In this document: piece after piece, positions 1 through 11,109 of the stretch
Position numbering within the stretch: position 1 is the first letter of the stretch
Layout: every line of letters begins with the position of its first letter
From: Botryosphaeria dothidea
Lineage: Eukaryota > Ascomycota > Dothideomycetes > Botryosphaeriales > Botryosphaeriaceae
Reading direction: 5' to 3'
Length of the DNA: 64,000 nt
Assembly (NCBI GenBank): GCA_011503125.2
Contig: WWBZ02000051.1
Span: 1,426,001-1,490,000, forward strand
Program-made: the position numbers and the translations under genes
The notes under the pieces: model-generated
Told to the model about the DNA's origin: nothing
Databases searched by the model: none
The model's input: only the letters and a program-made list of their open reading frames with translations

Positions 1-1
1 A

Positions 2-835
2 GATAACAACCAACGACGCCCGCTGTCAAAAGACGCCCATCCGAACTCCCAGATCCAACCGTGGCAGACCAACCTCGCTGCAAATCCCTTCGGCCCTGCA
101 TCCACCCTGCCTGCCATCCCCGACGACTTCTCCTTCCAGGATCCCAACAACACTTCGCTGAACAGCGAGAACCCCTACAACAACTCGGCCTTCGAGTTTG
201 ATATGGCCGTATCGCCCACACCTTCTCTGTCTGGACCTGAATCTCCCTTCTCCCACAACGACCACGACATGGACACCACCACCTGCACCTCCGGCACCGC
301 CACAGCCGCCTCATCCCCGCGCCGATCCTCTCTGAAGCGCTCCGCTCCCTCTTCGCCGGTTATGGACGAGATCCCCCCTGCTCCGAAGCGCATGCTCCGG
401 CACCGGCCGCAGGGTGCGCCAATGCCCCAGGGCCAGAAGCAGATCGACAGCACCTCCACCTCGCCTCCCGCCTCGTCCCGTCCCAGCAAGACCCGCCAGC
501 CCCACAACCAAGTCGAGAAGAAGTACCGCGAGGGCCTCAACAATGAGCTCGAGCGCCTTCGCCGCGCTGTCCGCACCCTGCCGCAACCCCGTCCTCGCTC
601 CTGCTCCACCTCTGAGGAGGAGGATGACTCGTATGGCGGCTACAGTGCCGCCGTCCCCAAGCCCAGCAAGGCCGCTGTTCTCGCCGGTGCCGTCGAGTAC
701 ATCAAGTACCTCGAGTCAGAGCACGAGAGACTCGCCAATGAGAACGAGCAGCTGAGGGAGCTTGAGGGCCTACGAAGGCGACGAGAGGAGGGCTGGGCCT
801 GGACAAGGCGAGGCCCCATGGGATTCGTGAACTGA
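2..835 (+). CDS. SREBP-type bHLH transcription factor (5' part missing)
   Basis: The frame is open from base 2, so the N-terminus lies outside the window; 277 residues are visible. A Ser/Pro/Thr-rich, probably disordered region is followed by a basic helix-loop-helix starting HNQVEKKYREGLNNELERLR. The Tyr in EKKYR, where most bHLH proteins have Arg, is the hallmark of the SREBP class, which can bind both E-boxes and sterol regulatory elements. The loop is long and acidic (a SEEEDD stretch). Helix 2 (KAAVLAGAVEYIKYLE) runs into a short leucine-zipper-like coil (LANENEQLRELEGLRRR), and the protein ends about 20 residues later. No transmembrane segment follows, so this is not a full membrane-bound SREBP such as Sre1/SrbA. 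It resembles the soluble class represented by Aspergillus SrbB. The bHLH call is firm; the regulon is unknown. Confidence 0.85.
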   Translation, partial: DNNQRRPLSKDAHPNSQIQPWQTNLAANPFGPASTLPAIPDDFSFQDPNNTSLNSENPYNNSAFEFDMAVSPTPSLSGPESPFSHNDHDMDTTTCTSGTATAASSPRRSSLKRSAPSSPVMDEIPPAPKRMLRHRPQGAPMPQGQKQIDSTSTSPPASSRPSKTRQPHNQVEKKYREGLNNELERLRRAVRTLPQPRPRSCSTSEEEDDSYGGYSAAVPKPSKAAVLAGAVEYIKYLESEHERLANENEQLRELEGLRRRREEGWAWTRRGPMGFVN

Positions 836-3312
836 AAGGTGACTGGTGGGGCAGTAAGGAGAGGTTGTGACAAAACAAGTAATGACTATAGAGATGTAGT
901 CAGCGCATTCAAAACATCTCTGGCGTTCATAGGCGTTTTTGCCAATTACCGGAAAAGCTGGATACCCGGAAAGACTAGCACTAGAAATTTTCTTCCCTTT
1001 TTTTCTTTGTTACGATAATAGCTCCGCCGGTTTTATGGCTGGATTAGGAAAAGAGTGTACTCACTCTGACATGAAATGTACAGAACTCCACCCTCTCATC
1101 AACCTTATTTTGGGCTCCAATTTTAGAAGTGACTTCGAGTGGCGTGACTGCCGCATGACTTTGGCTCCGAGCGCAGTGAGACTAACCCTTGCAGTTGACG
1201 ATGATACGCATTAGCGCCAGATTTACCGCAAATCCCTTCATGATTGGCCTTGGCTTTGCTCGCTTCCTTAATACAGGGTCAATGCATCTCAAGGGTGCGC
1301 AGCCTGCGATCTCGTTCGGCGAGATCAGGTGTGTCGAGGTGGAGAGATAAGATGAAGTGATCATGACTGCTCATGCCACAGAGTCATCCGATGTCTCGTT
1401 GAGGCCCGCATCAGCACGCAAGGCCAAGTCAGATCAAGATTCTTGATGGCTCCATTCTCGAAGCTGAGGCCCGCCGTTTGATGCAAACGCGTTTCGACAC
1501 CCACTGGTGTTTGCCTGGCACTGCGGCACCCGTCACGCCATGAATCCCTGATTGTGATCCATAGATGCGGCTCTGGACCTCAACCCTATCGCTTACGTTC
1601 GTAAGAAGAGGGCTGTCTTGAAACAACGGCCTTGGTGTTTCTTGCGCAATTCTTCTCGCCCGCTGTCCTTGTTCAGGGAGTATTGCTGCGCGGTGCACTC
1701 CGAAGATCCACAGTGGCATGTCTCTCCGCCGACTCCGATCACGGACCGGACACGCAAGACCGTGGCAATGGCGTTGCGCGGAAGTCTCCTTGCCTTCAAT
1801 ACATCCGCAAAGGGCTGTAGAGAGCGGCTCTCAGATCATCCGAGGTGAGTCACAATATTTGCTCGCAGATGTGGTTGTGAGATGTGTCGTGATCAATTTC
1901 GCCGAGAACTTTGGCCCCTGAAGGCGCGTCTGGAATCCACCAAGGGGCGACACCGCAAAATTGAACTCAAACCAGCAGACCCGTCCTCGGGGCCGAGACA
2001 GGCAGTAGACTCTCAGACAGAAGCACTGGAGGGGGAGCAGCCTAGGCAGCAAGCTGCTGCTGCAGACTGCAGAAGCCAGAGTGGAGGTGACAGCGTTCCT
2101 TTGTCCAACAATGTCTTGAAGATACAGTTTCTACTCCATTAATCTCCCAGGAGGATAATATTTTTCATACTCTTCTCTCAGATTCGCGCGCTCGTTCTTG
2201 CCGCTGAAGAGAACGTCAGTTCAGTCTCGACGGAGTTTTCACAAAGTCCTCACTGTTGCCTCGCAACAAAAGTCTGCCATTGGCGATGGACAGGAATGTT
2301 CCCAGGGCAAAACTCAATTCCCGCATCATTGCGTCCAGTGGCTCTGCTCTGATGATATGGAACTATCATCAAACGATCAGTCTAAGTTTCCAGCTGTTTT
2401 CCTCCAGCTTCCTGTCGCAGAACTGATCAAAGCAATCACTTACAGGCAGTTTGCAGACTGCAGCAAATATCAAGGTCTCATTCCAATTCCTCCGGGTACT
2501 AGGCCGGCCGATCGAGGCACGATATTGCTCGAGTACGAAGTCTGAGTACGGACTGCATAGCATGGCCGATTGGGCAAAAAAGAGAAAAACGGCTGGGAGC
2601 CACACCAACTCAAACTGAGAAACCAGACCCAACGTTCTCATATTATCCGTTTGACGATGCGTCTTAACGTTTCGGTGCTCGTTAGCAGCAGCTCAGGGGA
2701 GCTCAAATAAGTTGCGAATGGTAACTTTTACGTCGACATGCCACTGTTGATTGATGTAGTACATTAGCGCAAGCTCAAGAGCATACAGATTCAGAGAAAT
2801 AGGCTCTCTGATGTTGACAAGCAGCTTATTTAGACTGCGATCCTAGTCATGAGTCTTCTCTCGGATGCGGCGACATTGGACGAAGATCCCAGTGATGGAG
2901 ATGTGAACACTGATAAATCTTCACCGGCTTAGACCGCTGAGTTGTCAGAAATCTTACTATCGGCCTAAAGTCATCCAAATGCCGCAAATAAACACGTGTC
3001 GACGTCGAGATGATGTTGTTTCTGGTGTGGTCGCACTTGGGAGACGCGTCGCGACGCGTTCGGACGAGACTGACGTCATTCCAAGATTGGCGAGGGCTGA
3101 CCGATCCGAGAGATCTGTCGCCGCCGCTGATCCGCCATCAGCATCATAGACTCAGGCACCATCTTTCCTCTAGCGTGCACTTCCGTCATGGCCTTGGCGG
3201 CGCAAATCCGCTGTGGCGTCTGCTGCCGCAGCTCGAGACCTGCCTTACTGCATTCTCCTTTCATTGTCTTCGCCCCAACCTGATCCCTCCTCCAAACCAT
3301 CCTCGACGTCGA
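836..3312. other. Long intergenic region upstream of UVE1
   Basis: About 2.5 kb without a convincing gene. Small open frames exist on both strands, but none has recognisable domains, a sensible splice structure or protein-like composition. The right end must hold the UVE1 promoter: a CACGTG hexamer lies at 2993-2998 and a palindromic TGACGTCA at 3071-3078. An in-frame N-terminal extension of UVE1 is open back to an ATG at 3010, so part of 3010-3312 could be coding. Confidence 0.6.
3071..3078. promoter_or_regulatory. CRE-like palindrome upstream of UVE1
   Basis: A perfect TGACGTCA octamer, the consensus site for ATF/CREB-type bZIP factors (Atf1 in fungi), lies about 240 bp before the preferred UVE1 start. 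Stress-responsive expression is an inference. If the 3010 ATG is used, this site would lie inside the coding region. Confidence 0.35.
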
Positions 3313-5666
3313 ATGCCATATCCACTCTCCTCCACTGCTGTGCTACGTTCTATCAATTCAACTTTCCTGCTGACGCGTGCGCTGCGCCTGTCCTCAGCAC
3401 CGCTAGCACGGGTTTCCACGATGCCGAAACGAAGCCGTGCCGCAGCTGCAATTCCGGCAGCAGAGGAGAATGCACCTCCACCGAAGAGGACTCCCGTTAC
3501 CTTGCCACCTGCGAGTCGACTCCAGCGGAGGTCATCAGTACGAAATGCTACCAAAGCGAGTACCGATCCAGACGTCAATGACGAGGTTATCGATGCGCCA
3601 AATGCTTTGCGTGCATCGCCCGACAGTGCTATAAATGGGACAATTGCTCCAGCGGGGAATGGGGATAAAGGACCAGATTCGCCGTTGCCTGACGTTCCTG
3701 ACGTACCGACCGGCCCCAAGAAACATGGAAAGGTTAAGAAGAAGACTCCTAGTGCTGCGCAGCCACTGGCGACGCCCAAGAAGGGGACGTCAAAGGCAAA
3801 AGGCGTAGGCGACGAGGCACTTATGTCAGATCCTGAAGCGGAAGAAGAAGATTTGGCAGACGACGAGGAGATAAAGCAGGCTGTATCGAGACCCCCACCA
3901 GTCCATAGCGATTACCTTCCATTGCCATGGAAGGGGAGGTTAGGATACGTATGTTTGGTGACATGTTGGCTTGTTAGTATGATGATCTGACTTTCATTCA
4001 GGCATGTTTAAATACGTACCTCCGGAATGCCACCCCTCCTGTGTTCAGCTCGCGAACCTGCCGTATAGCTTCTATCCTGGATCATCGACATCCTCTTAAA
4101 GATCCCACTCAACCTGAACATGCAACCAAGAACCGGCCTGATAAAGACCAACCAGCCGATATTCGGCGTGGTCAAGAGTTTGTGGAAAGCCTGGGGTTAG
4201 CGAATGCTCGTGATATTATCAAGATGGTGCGGTGGAACGAGCGATACGGGATCAAATTCTTGCGCCTCAGCAGCGAGATGTTTCCGTTTGCCAGCCACGA
4301 GGAGTATGGATATAAGCTGGCTCCGTTTGCAGCCGAAACGTTGGCAGAAGCAGGCAAGGTGATTGCAGAGCTCGGCCATAGGGTCACAACACACCCAGGA
4401 CAGGTGAGCAAATGCATACTCATGATTTTTGGCTCTTTCGTCTGACATCCTCTCTAGTTCACTCAGTTGGGCTCTCCCCGCCAACAGGTCATCGACAACG
4501 CAATCAGGGACCTCAAGTACCATGACGAGATGCTCAGTCTCCTCAAGCTACCTCCGCAACAAGACCGTGATGCTGTCATGATTCTTCATATGGGTGGCAC
4601 ATTCGGGGACAAGGCCACAACACTTGACCGATTCCGGGAGAATTACGCAAAGCTCTCACCTTCGATCAAGAACCGCCTTGTACTTGAGAACGACGACGTG
4701 AGCTGGAATGTACACGATCTACTGCCCGTCTGCAAGGAGCTCAACATCCCGATGGTCCTCGACTTCCACCACCACAACATCCTGTTCGATACAGACAAGC
4801 TCCGCGAAGGCACGCAAGACATCATGGACCTCTACCCCGAAATCACAGCAACCTGGACCCGCAAAGGCATCAGGCAGAAGATGCACTACTCGGAGCCCAC
4901 CCCGGCTGCGATCACCCCGATGCAGCGCCGAAAGCATAACCCTCGCCCTTTCACCCTTCCTCCGTGCGCAAATGATATGGACCTCATGATCGAGGCCAAG
5001 GACAAGGAGCAGGCCGTCTTCGAGCTGATGCGCAACTTCAAGCTGCCAGGCTGGAACTCGTTCAACGACATCATCCCGCACGTTCGTCACGACGAGAACA
5101 AACCCATTCGCGCGCCGAAGAAGAAAGCTACGCCGAAGAAGAAGGGCAAGAAGAACGCTGACGTTGATGATGAGCCGATCGAAGCGGTGGTCGAGGACCT
5201 GGAGGATACGGCACCCCCCGTCGTTCCTGAGGAAGAGGTCGGTATGGGTGGCCCTGAGCGTCGTGTCTATTGGCCCCCCGGCATGGAAGAGTGGCTCAGA
5301 CCAGCGAAGAGGGTGGTCAAGAAGAAAGATGACACGGGGAAGCTGACAACACCGGCGCAGAAAAAGAAGATCGCTGCGGAAGTCGTTGCTGCCGATACTG
5401 GGGCACAGGAAGATGAGCCTGGAAGCGTGGATAAGAAGCGGCCGGCGCCGAAGAGGGCCGCCAGCGGGAAGGGAAAGAAGGCGGTAAAGAGCGTGCCGAC
5501 GCCGTCGACTTCGGATGGGGAGAATGCAGAGGTGGAAATGCCGAATTTGGATGACGAGGAGTTGGAAGCGGGTAATGGAAAAGCGAGGGGAGGCAAAAGT
5601 GGTGTGCGCAAGAGTGGTAGGGCTGGGAGGGCGAGGATGAGCTACAAGGAGGAAATGTCCGAGTGA
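3313..5666 (+). CDS. uve1: UV-damage endonuclease (UvdE/UVE1 family)
   Basis: Apurinic/UV-dimer endonuclease of the alternative excision repair pathway (S. pombe Uve1, Neurospora Mus-18). It nicks 5' of cyclobutane dimers, 6-4 products and other lesions. Exons are 3313-3948, 4002-4403 and 4458-5666, giving 748 residues from this start. The UvdE TIM-barrel begins near residue 208 (GRLGYACLNTYLRN). It shows the metal-site and catalytic neighbourhoods THPGQFTQLGSP, VMILHMGG, LENDD, VLDFHHHN and MHYSEPTP. The tail after the barrel is long, Lys-rich and acidic, with KKKATPKKKGKKN as a likely nuclear signal. Start choice: ATG 3313 gives an N-terminus rich in Arg, Ser and Leu with no acids (LRSINSTFLLTRALRLSSAP), like a mitochondrial presequence. 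ATG 3421 gives MPKRSRAAAA, a basic nuclear-like start (712 residues). ATG 3010 is also in frame (849 residues). Family assignment is certain; the start is not. Confidence 0.9.
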
Positions 5667-6714
5667 AGCATGATCCATCCGAGGATGGAAAGGCAGCATG
5701 ACTCGTATCACGAGTCAAATCAAGAGGGTTTTGCGTTAGAAAATTCCGCCAGGCGTGGCTGCAGCTTCTCAGATTATGGTTCGGCTACACATGAGACGCG
5801 CGTAACAGAAAGTAGACGTTCAGATCGTCTTACAGACCCGGTGCCATTCCGCCGTTTAAGCAAAGACAGTAGCAGCAAGCTTCAGCTGGACTTGTCTGTC
5901 AACCACTGTTCCTCAGCAGGAGTGGCGTGCCCGAATGTCACTCAAGATGGGTGTGCAACGTTTCAGGAAGCAACTTTATGCGCGCTAATGGCTATCTATG
6001 GCTATGGAGGTCTAGACTTTGTACTATGGTCAACCAAAGGAATAATCTTAGCTTCGCCAGATGCTCAACTGCGTATATGAAAGGTGACAGACGTAATGCA
6101 GTAGAATGTTCAACAATAACTTACGAAATGATTGCATGCTCTGGGGATGTTCTGACCGAATGGAAAATGTCGACAAGAGACTTATTCTGTTGATCATGCT
6201 TGAAATTGCAAGACTAATTGGTAGTAGGGAAGGAAGCCAGAAAAGGGTGGACACACCCGCAAAGTCGCTGTGATCATCGCCAGTCTGGGCTAACCGCAGC
6301 ACCATGGAGTTACACACCGTGGCGTAAAGAGTGAGATTATGTGAAAATTTTTTGCTTATCAGCTATTACTATTGCCTCCGATCAACAACAATTCGCCTCC
6401 ATCAGTACTGGAAGCGCTGGTCATGAGACCGTATCACAATGATACGTTCTATTGTCCCTCCTTGCTTTCTTTTGCCCGTCCTTTTCATACATACATTGAG
6501 GGACAAATTGACGGTACATTCCAAAAATGAGTTACACTGCAGGATTGTGGCTGACGCAAACAGCCAGTTGCGGGGTTCACTTGCGGCTGACAGTGCTCAA
6601 TACATTCGTGGTAGAGAACATCAAAGGCAGATTTGATCATCGTCCTTTCGACCGCAAAAGTCCAACTTTCACCGTGTCTCATCGTTCCGGTCCGCTTTTC
6701 CCGATCACCCAACA
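5667..6714. other. Intergenic region
   Basis: Roughly 1 kb between UVE1 and the DUF3176 gene. It contains only short open frames without recognisable features; presumably UVE1 3' UTR and the promoter of the next gene. Confidence 0.5.
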
Positions 6715-8776
6715 ATGGCTGAGATACCTCATTATCTTGGAAGAGGCACTGGCAGGCTTATTTGGACAACTGAGTTGTCTGCGCTCATTGTGAACCTATT
6801 ATCCATGGCTGCTCTTATCACCGTCCTTGCGGTTTTTGATCGAAAGCATATATTCTACTGGCACAAAGTAACTCTTAACACCGTGGTTTCTATCATCTCT
6901 ACTGCTGCTAAGGCACCGATAATGTTTATCGTAGCCGAATCCATCAGTCAGTGGAAATGGATAATCTTTTTCCGAAAGCGGCACCGCTTGATTGGCTTCC
7001 AGAACATGGACTCTGCGAGCAGAGGACCATGGGGCAGCTTGAAGTTGCTTTGGAGCAGAAAAAAGAAGTGTGTTTTACTTGTTCGGATTAGTCTTCTTTA
7101 GCTAACGGAATCAAGTATTGCTTTGCAGCTTGGGGCCCTTACAACTGTTATGGCGATTGCTATCGATCCGTTCTCGCAGCAGCTCATTCAGTACGAGCCG
7201 CGTTCTGTTGAAGTTCCTACTTCCGACGCCAGTATCGCCCGAGCCCAGAGATATTCCCGGGGATATGAATTCAACGTGAGTGTAGAACATATTTTTGGTA
7301 AGCTATCCCACGTTGCTAGTGTTTTTCAAGGACTAAAGTTTAGCAGTGGATGGTATCAATTTCCCAAATACCCAAGCGAACGCAGACTTTGCTCTGCAAG
7401 CTGCAATCCTCTACGGTTTGACTCATTCTCTTGATGATACTGCCAAGCAGGTTCAATTCAAATGTCCTTCGGGTAATTGCACATGGGACCCATTTGAGTC
7501 CCTCGCAGTCTGCAGTATCTGCAATGATGTTTCCGCAGACTTGACAGTTGAACATGCAACTGGTCCTCTGCTTCTGGCAACAATCCACGGCTATAATGGA
7601 TTTGTATCAGGAGACAATGTCACTACATTCAAACTCCCTAACGGGCTGTTCATCGATGAGATGCCCTTCATAGACACAGATAAAACTGTTTGGATGACGA
7701 GCTTTGGCACCGGCAATCGCAACGAAACGGTCAGCTTGAAAGATTTCGACACTCTCATTTGGGCGATGTCGTTTCTCCGGCCTCGAAACAACGATATCGA
7801 CATTTGGAGAGACGTCACCATCGAAGCGATTGAGTGCGGCCTTTATTACTGCGTAAACAAGTATACACCAACAGTTAAAAGTGCCATAATTTCCGAATTG
7901 GAGGAACCGGTGGCCAATGCTTTCAAAGCACCAGATTCATGGAGACCATACACTGATGCTGAGATACTCAGAAATAACAACTGGCTGGATAACCTGAATT
8001 TTCACCCTGCGTTGTCGGGGATTCAACGAAGCGATCTTATGCTTGGCGCCAACTTCAACGTGTCCCAAACAGCCGTTGACAGCATCAGTTCACTACTTGC
8101 TCAAACATTCACCAGGGGAGGATATGATGATTCCGACTATGGCAATATCACCGGATTCTCTCGTTCGAAGGACGATTACGAGCCTCCCACTATGCAGCCC
8201 TTCATATCCATTCCCGACCTTCGCACTCCTTTCGTTTCACTTGCGCGAGGCATGACCAACACAATCCGTGCCGACAGCGACAATACCACGATACAAACCG
8301 GTAGAACCGCAGTCATGCAGACATACTACGTTATCGCATGGCAGTGGATCGCGCTGCACGTTGTCGTCATTGTCGCCGGGACGGTGTTCATGTTAATCAC
8401 CATGTACGAAACCCGCAACAACGAAATTCCAGTATGGACATCCAGCGCCTTGGCCATCCTTGCGAGAGGTGAAGATACCAATGGTTCTCTGAGGGGTACA
8501 GTAACTCGGCGGGATCTGGATAGACAAGCTGAGACGACTTTACTCCGATTCTGTCCACCACAAAGCCCGGCGCTCAAAGGTAGGCATTCCGATAGCTTCA
8601 CCACAATGTTGGTAAATCTGTTAACAAACACAGACAACTCGGAACAGGGACTGGTCACAGGAGAAGTAACGCCAGTACCTTCAGAGGTGTCCTCTTTGGA
8701 GGATGTGGTTCTGAATGAGTTTGACGTTACAAGCGAAAGGGCGAGAAAAATATGCCGTTGTATCCAACTACGATAG
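6715..8776 (+). CDS. DUF3176 family membrane protein
   Basis: Member of a large fungus-specific family of unknown function. Proposed exons are 6715-7067, 7116-7297 and 7344-8776, giving 655 residues. The N-terminal half carries hydrophobic segments (ALIVNLLSMAALITVLAVF; LNTVVSIISTAAKAPIMFIV), the family motif ASRGPWGSL, then LGALTTVMAIAIDPFSQQ. A long extracellular-type region follows, with Cys residues (CPSGNCTWDPF; CSICNDV) and N-glycosylation sequons, then a C-terminal membrane helix (WIALHVVVIVAGTVFMLI) and a short cytoplasmic tail. Intron 1 (GTGTGT to CAAG) was chosen because it alone restores the frame, and it contains a CTAAC branch point at about 7102-7106. Intron 2 starts at GTAAGC 7298 and ends at TAG 7343 or CAG 7346, both in frame. 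Exons upstream of 6715 cannot be excluded. Confidence 0.8.
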
Positions 8777-9695
8777 GGTATGGACTTGCGTCCACAACTG
8801 AGGAACCGGCGCTCCAGAGGTAATGTCTAGCACAGAATACATTTTGATAGCATGCAAATAAATGCGGACATGTGGCTTTGCACCGGATAAGATCCCGATC
8901 ACAGGGACGCGTCAGACAGCGAGAGGTCAGCAAAATGTGACGAAAAACATTATCTTCATACTTCGATAATTCCGTCCAGTTGCGCAAGAGAAGGAATTCC
9001 CTTTTAACTACTCGCTAGTATGTGTGATGACGCACGGGCTGAGTTTCTACCATTCACTGATGCGAAGGCAGGTTCCGGTAGGATTTGGCCCCCCGGCGTG
9101 GCAGAGAGAAGAGTCGCGTTCGACAGGGGTCCTGCATGTCGGATTCGCGTCGGCTTTTTGGTCACGGCAGCTTGCAGCTCTTCGGCTAATACGGACCAGG
9201 AAAAGCGGACTAAGAGCGTAGGGCTGCAGAAGATGCCAAGGTGTGTGATTGTTTGCGACTCTCCTGCCATCACAATGGTTTTCTTTATATTGATCAATGC
9301 ATAGCGATCGCCCTGGGGGAAATGCTCGGCCCCCAAAGCTCGGTTACATTGCCATTCCCATTTCAGGTTCATGCCGTCGAGCCCCGCTGAATCCTTCATA
9401 CAACAGACCATGCTGATCGTCAAATCATCGCTCCAAATTTGGGTCAGACTGGCGGTCATGCACGTTTCGCTGGAGGCATCGGCGCCCACATACAATGGAT
9501 ATCAGCGCCTCGTCATATCATGCATCCCTGCCAGTTATTTAAAGGATGCAGGCACCGTCCCACAAAAACCTGACATGTCCTCGAGCTACCTGTGTAAGCA
9601 CTCCTTCCTCCTTCCGCGAACTGGTGCTCCGGCATCTCCTTGTTGTCTGATTCCTTTCGGCGCAACTTCGCCCACAACATACCGCCGCTGCGTCC
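8777..9695. other. Intergenic region
   Basis: About 0.9 kb between two same-strand genes. Short antisense frames show no recognisable content. A TATTTAAA element at 9536-9543 lies 153 bp before the next start codon. Confidence 0.5.
9536..9543 (+). promoter_or_regulatory. TATA-like element of the lectin-like gene
   Basis: TATTTAAA, 153 bp upstream of the ATG at 9696, in a sequence otherwise not AT-rich. Motif only; the transcription start is unknown. Confidence 0.3.
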
Positions 9696-11109
9696 ATGGC
9701 CCCAGGCAAACCGGACTACAGCACGCTGGAGGTTGACGATCGCCCGGAACATGTGTTTCCCGAGGTGGTTCCCAAGCCGAACGCCAACGACCTGCCCGAG
9801 GCGGTCAACACGACTGGAAAAGAAGCGGTGTTCCCAGCCACGCACACACCCAGATCAGCAACAATATGCGGCCTACGAAAACGGATATTCTGGATCGCCC
9901 TCGTCGCATTCATAATAATAGTCGGCATCGCCGTCGGCGTGGGCGTGGGCGTGGGCGTGGGAGCGACGAGAAACGACAGCTCAGATGACTCGAACTCAAC
10001 AAGCAGCACAGCAACGTCGCGGCGCGGCGTGGCCAGCAATTCGAAACTGGCGGCGAACAACTACACGGATGCCGACGGCGTCGAGCACTCGCAGCTCTAC
10101 TACCAGGACGCCTCGCTGGTGATCATGTCCGCCGACTACAGCAACGCGACCAGCGCGTGGACGCTGAAGGAGGTCGCCGCCGAGAACAACACCACCGACA
10201 TGACGCCCCGCAACGGCACGCCCATCGCCGCCGGCAACTGGTATACGGGCGAGCGCTCCAGCGACTGGCGCGTCCTCTGGGCCGACGCGAGCAACCAGAT
10301 CCGCGCTGTCTACACGCTGAACGAGTCCCGCAGCACCGGCTGGGACGTGCTGGGCCAGGTCGACAACCTGTTCGCCATCGACGCGAACTCCTCGCTCGTG
10401 CATTACCTGGCCATGTGCAACCAGACCACGAGCTGCAACTCCGCCGATTTCGTCGGCTACGAGGCCCCCAGCAGCGAGGGCGTCCAGCTGCAGTGGCGTT
10501 TCAGCAGCAAAGACAGCTCCGGGAAGCTGGCGGTGTCGAACGGCAACATTTCGCCGGATTCGGGGACTGCCATGGCAGTGGCGCCCATACCCGAGATTGC
10601 GAAGAGGAATATGAGTTACCCGCAGGTGGCGTTGTATTTCATTGAGGACGACACCCTGGTGGAGCTGTGGGGAGGGAGCAACATTGAGTGGACGAATAAC
10701 GACCTGGCTCGTGAGTTCTCCTTTTCGTACATGCGTGGCTGCCTGACTCTTAGACAAACGCTAATACTTCTTCTCTTTAGCTGATGGGAGCAAGATTCCG
10801 GTGGACACTGGAGCTCAACTTGCGGCGATGTCCCAGTATCGGGAGGACGACTTTAACGTGCAAGTTTTCATGACGCAGGCTGATGGCGGCGTGAAGATGG
10901 CGTACATGAATGGTGACAGATGGCAATGGACGAACTCGGTTGACGGAATGGAGGATGTGCTGCCGCTATCACCGATTGCCGCAAACCAGCTTGGACGCGT
11001 GTATGCGTTTGAGAACGGCACAAGTGGACGGCAGATCGTTGAGTGGCAACGAATCACCGGCGACATGCCGACTTTCGAACGCGTAGGTGTTGTAAATACC
11101 ACGTCCTAA
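9696..11109 (+). CDS. Membrane-anchored fucose-lectin-like beta-propeller protein
   Basis: Two exons, 9696-10710 and 10781-11109, joined in phase 1, give 447 residues. A Pro-rich cytosolic N-terminus of about 65 residues with no signal peptide precedes a basic stop (LRKRIF) and one transmembrane helix, WIALVAFIIIVGIAVGVGVG. This predicts a type II membrane protein. A Ser/Thr/Asn-rich stalk with many N-glycosylation sequons follows. The rest has repeated blades with Trp and small polar motifs (LYYQDASLVIMSADYSNATS; SDWRVLWADASNQIRAVYTL; VKMAYMNGDRWQW; LGRVYAFENGTS). This is the pattern of AAL-type fungal fucose-specific lectins (six-bladed propellers). Sugar-binding residues were not verified, so ligand and role (cell-surface recognition or adhesion) are inference. 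The Val-Gly stretch at the end of the helix is encoded by a hexanucleotide tandem repeat. Confidence 0.7.
9936..9959 (+). repeat. (GGCGTG)4 tandem repeat in the coding sequence
   Basis: Four perfect copies of a 6-bp unit encode alternating Gly-Val at the end of the predicted membrane helix of the lectin-like protein. A change in copy number would keep the reading frame and change helix length by two residues per unit. Confidence 0.9.

Noticed and set aside
1429..2545. Overlapping 60-115-codon frames on both strands
   Set aside because: No conserved motif, no plausible exon chain, and frames overlap one another on opposite strands.
9996..10757. 253-codon antisense frame over the lectin-like gene
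   Set aside because: Arises from GC-rich third positions of the sense gene; no domain of its own.
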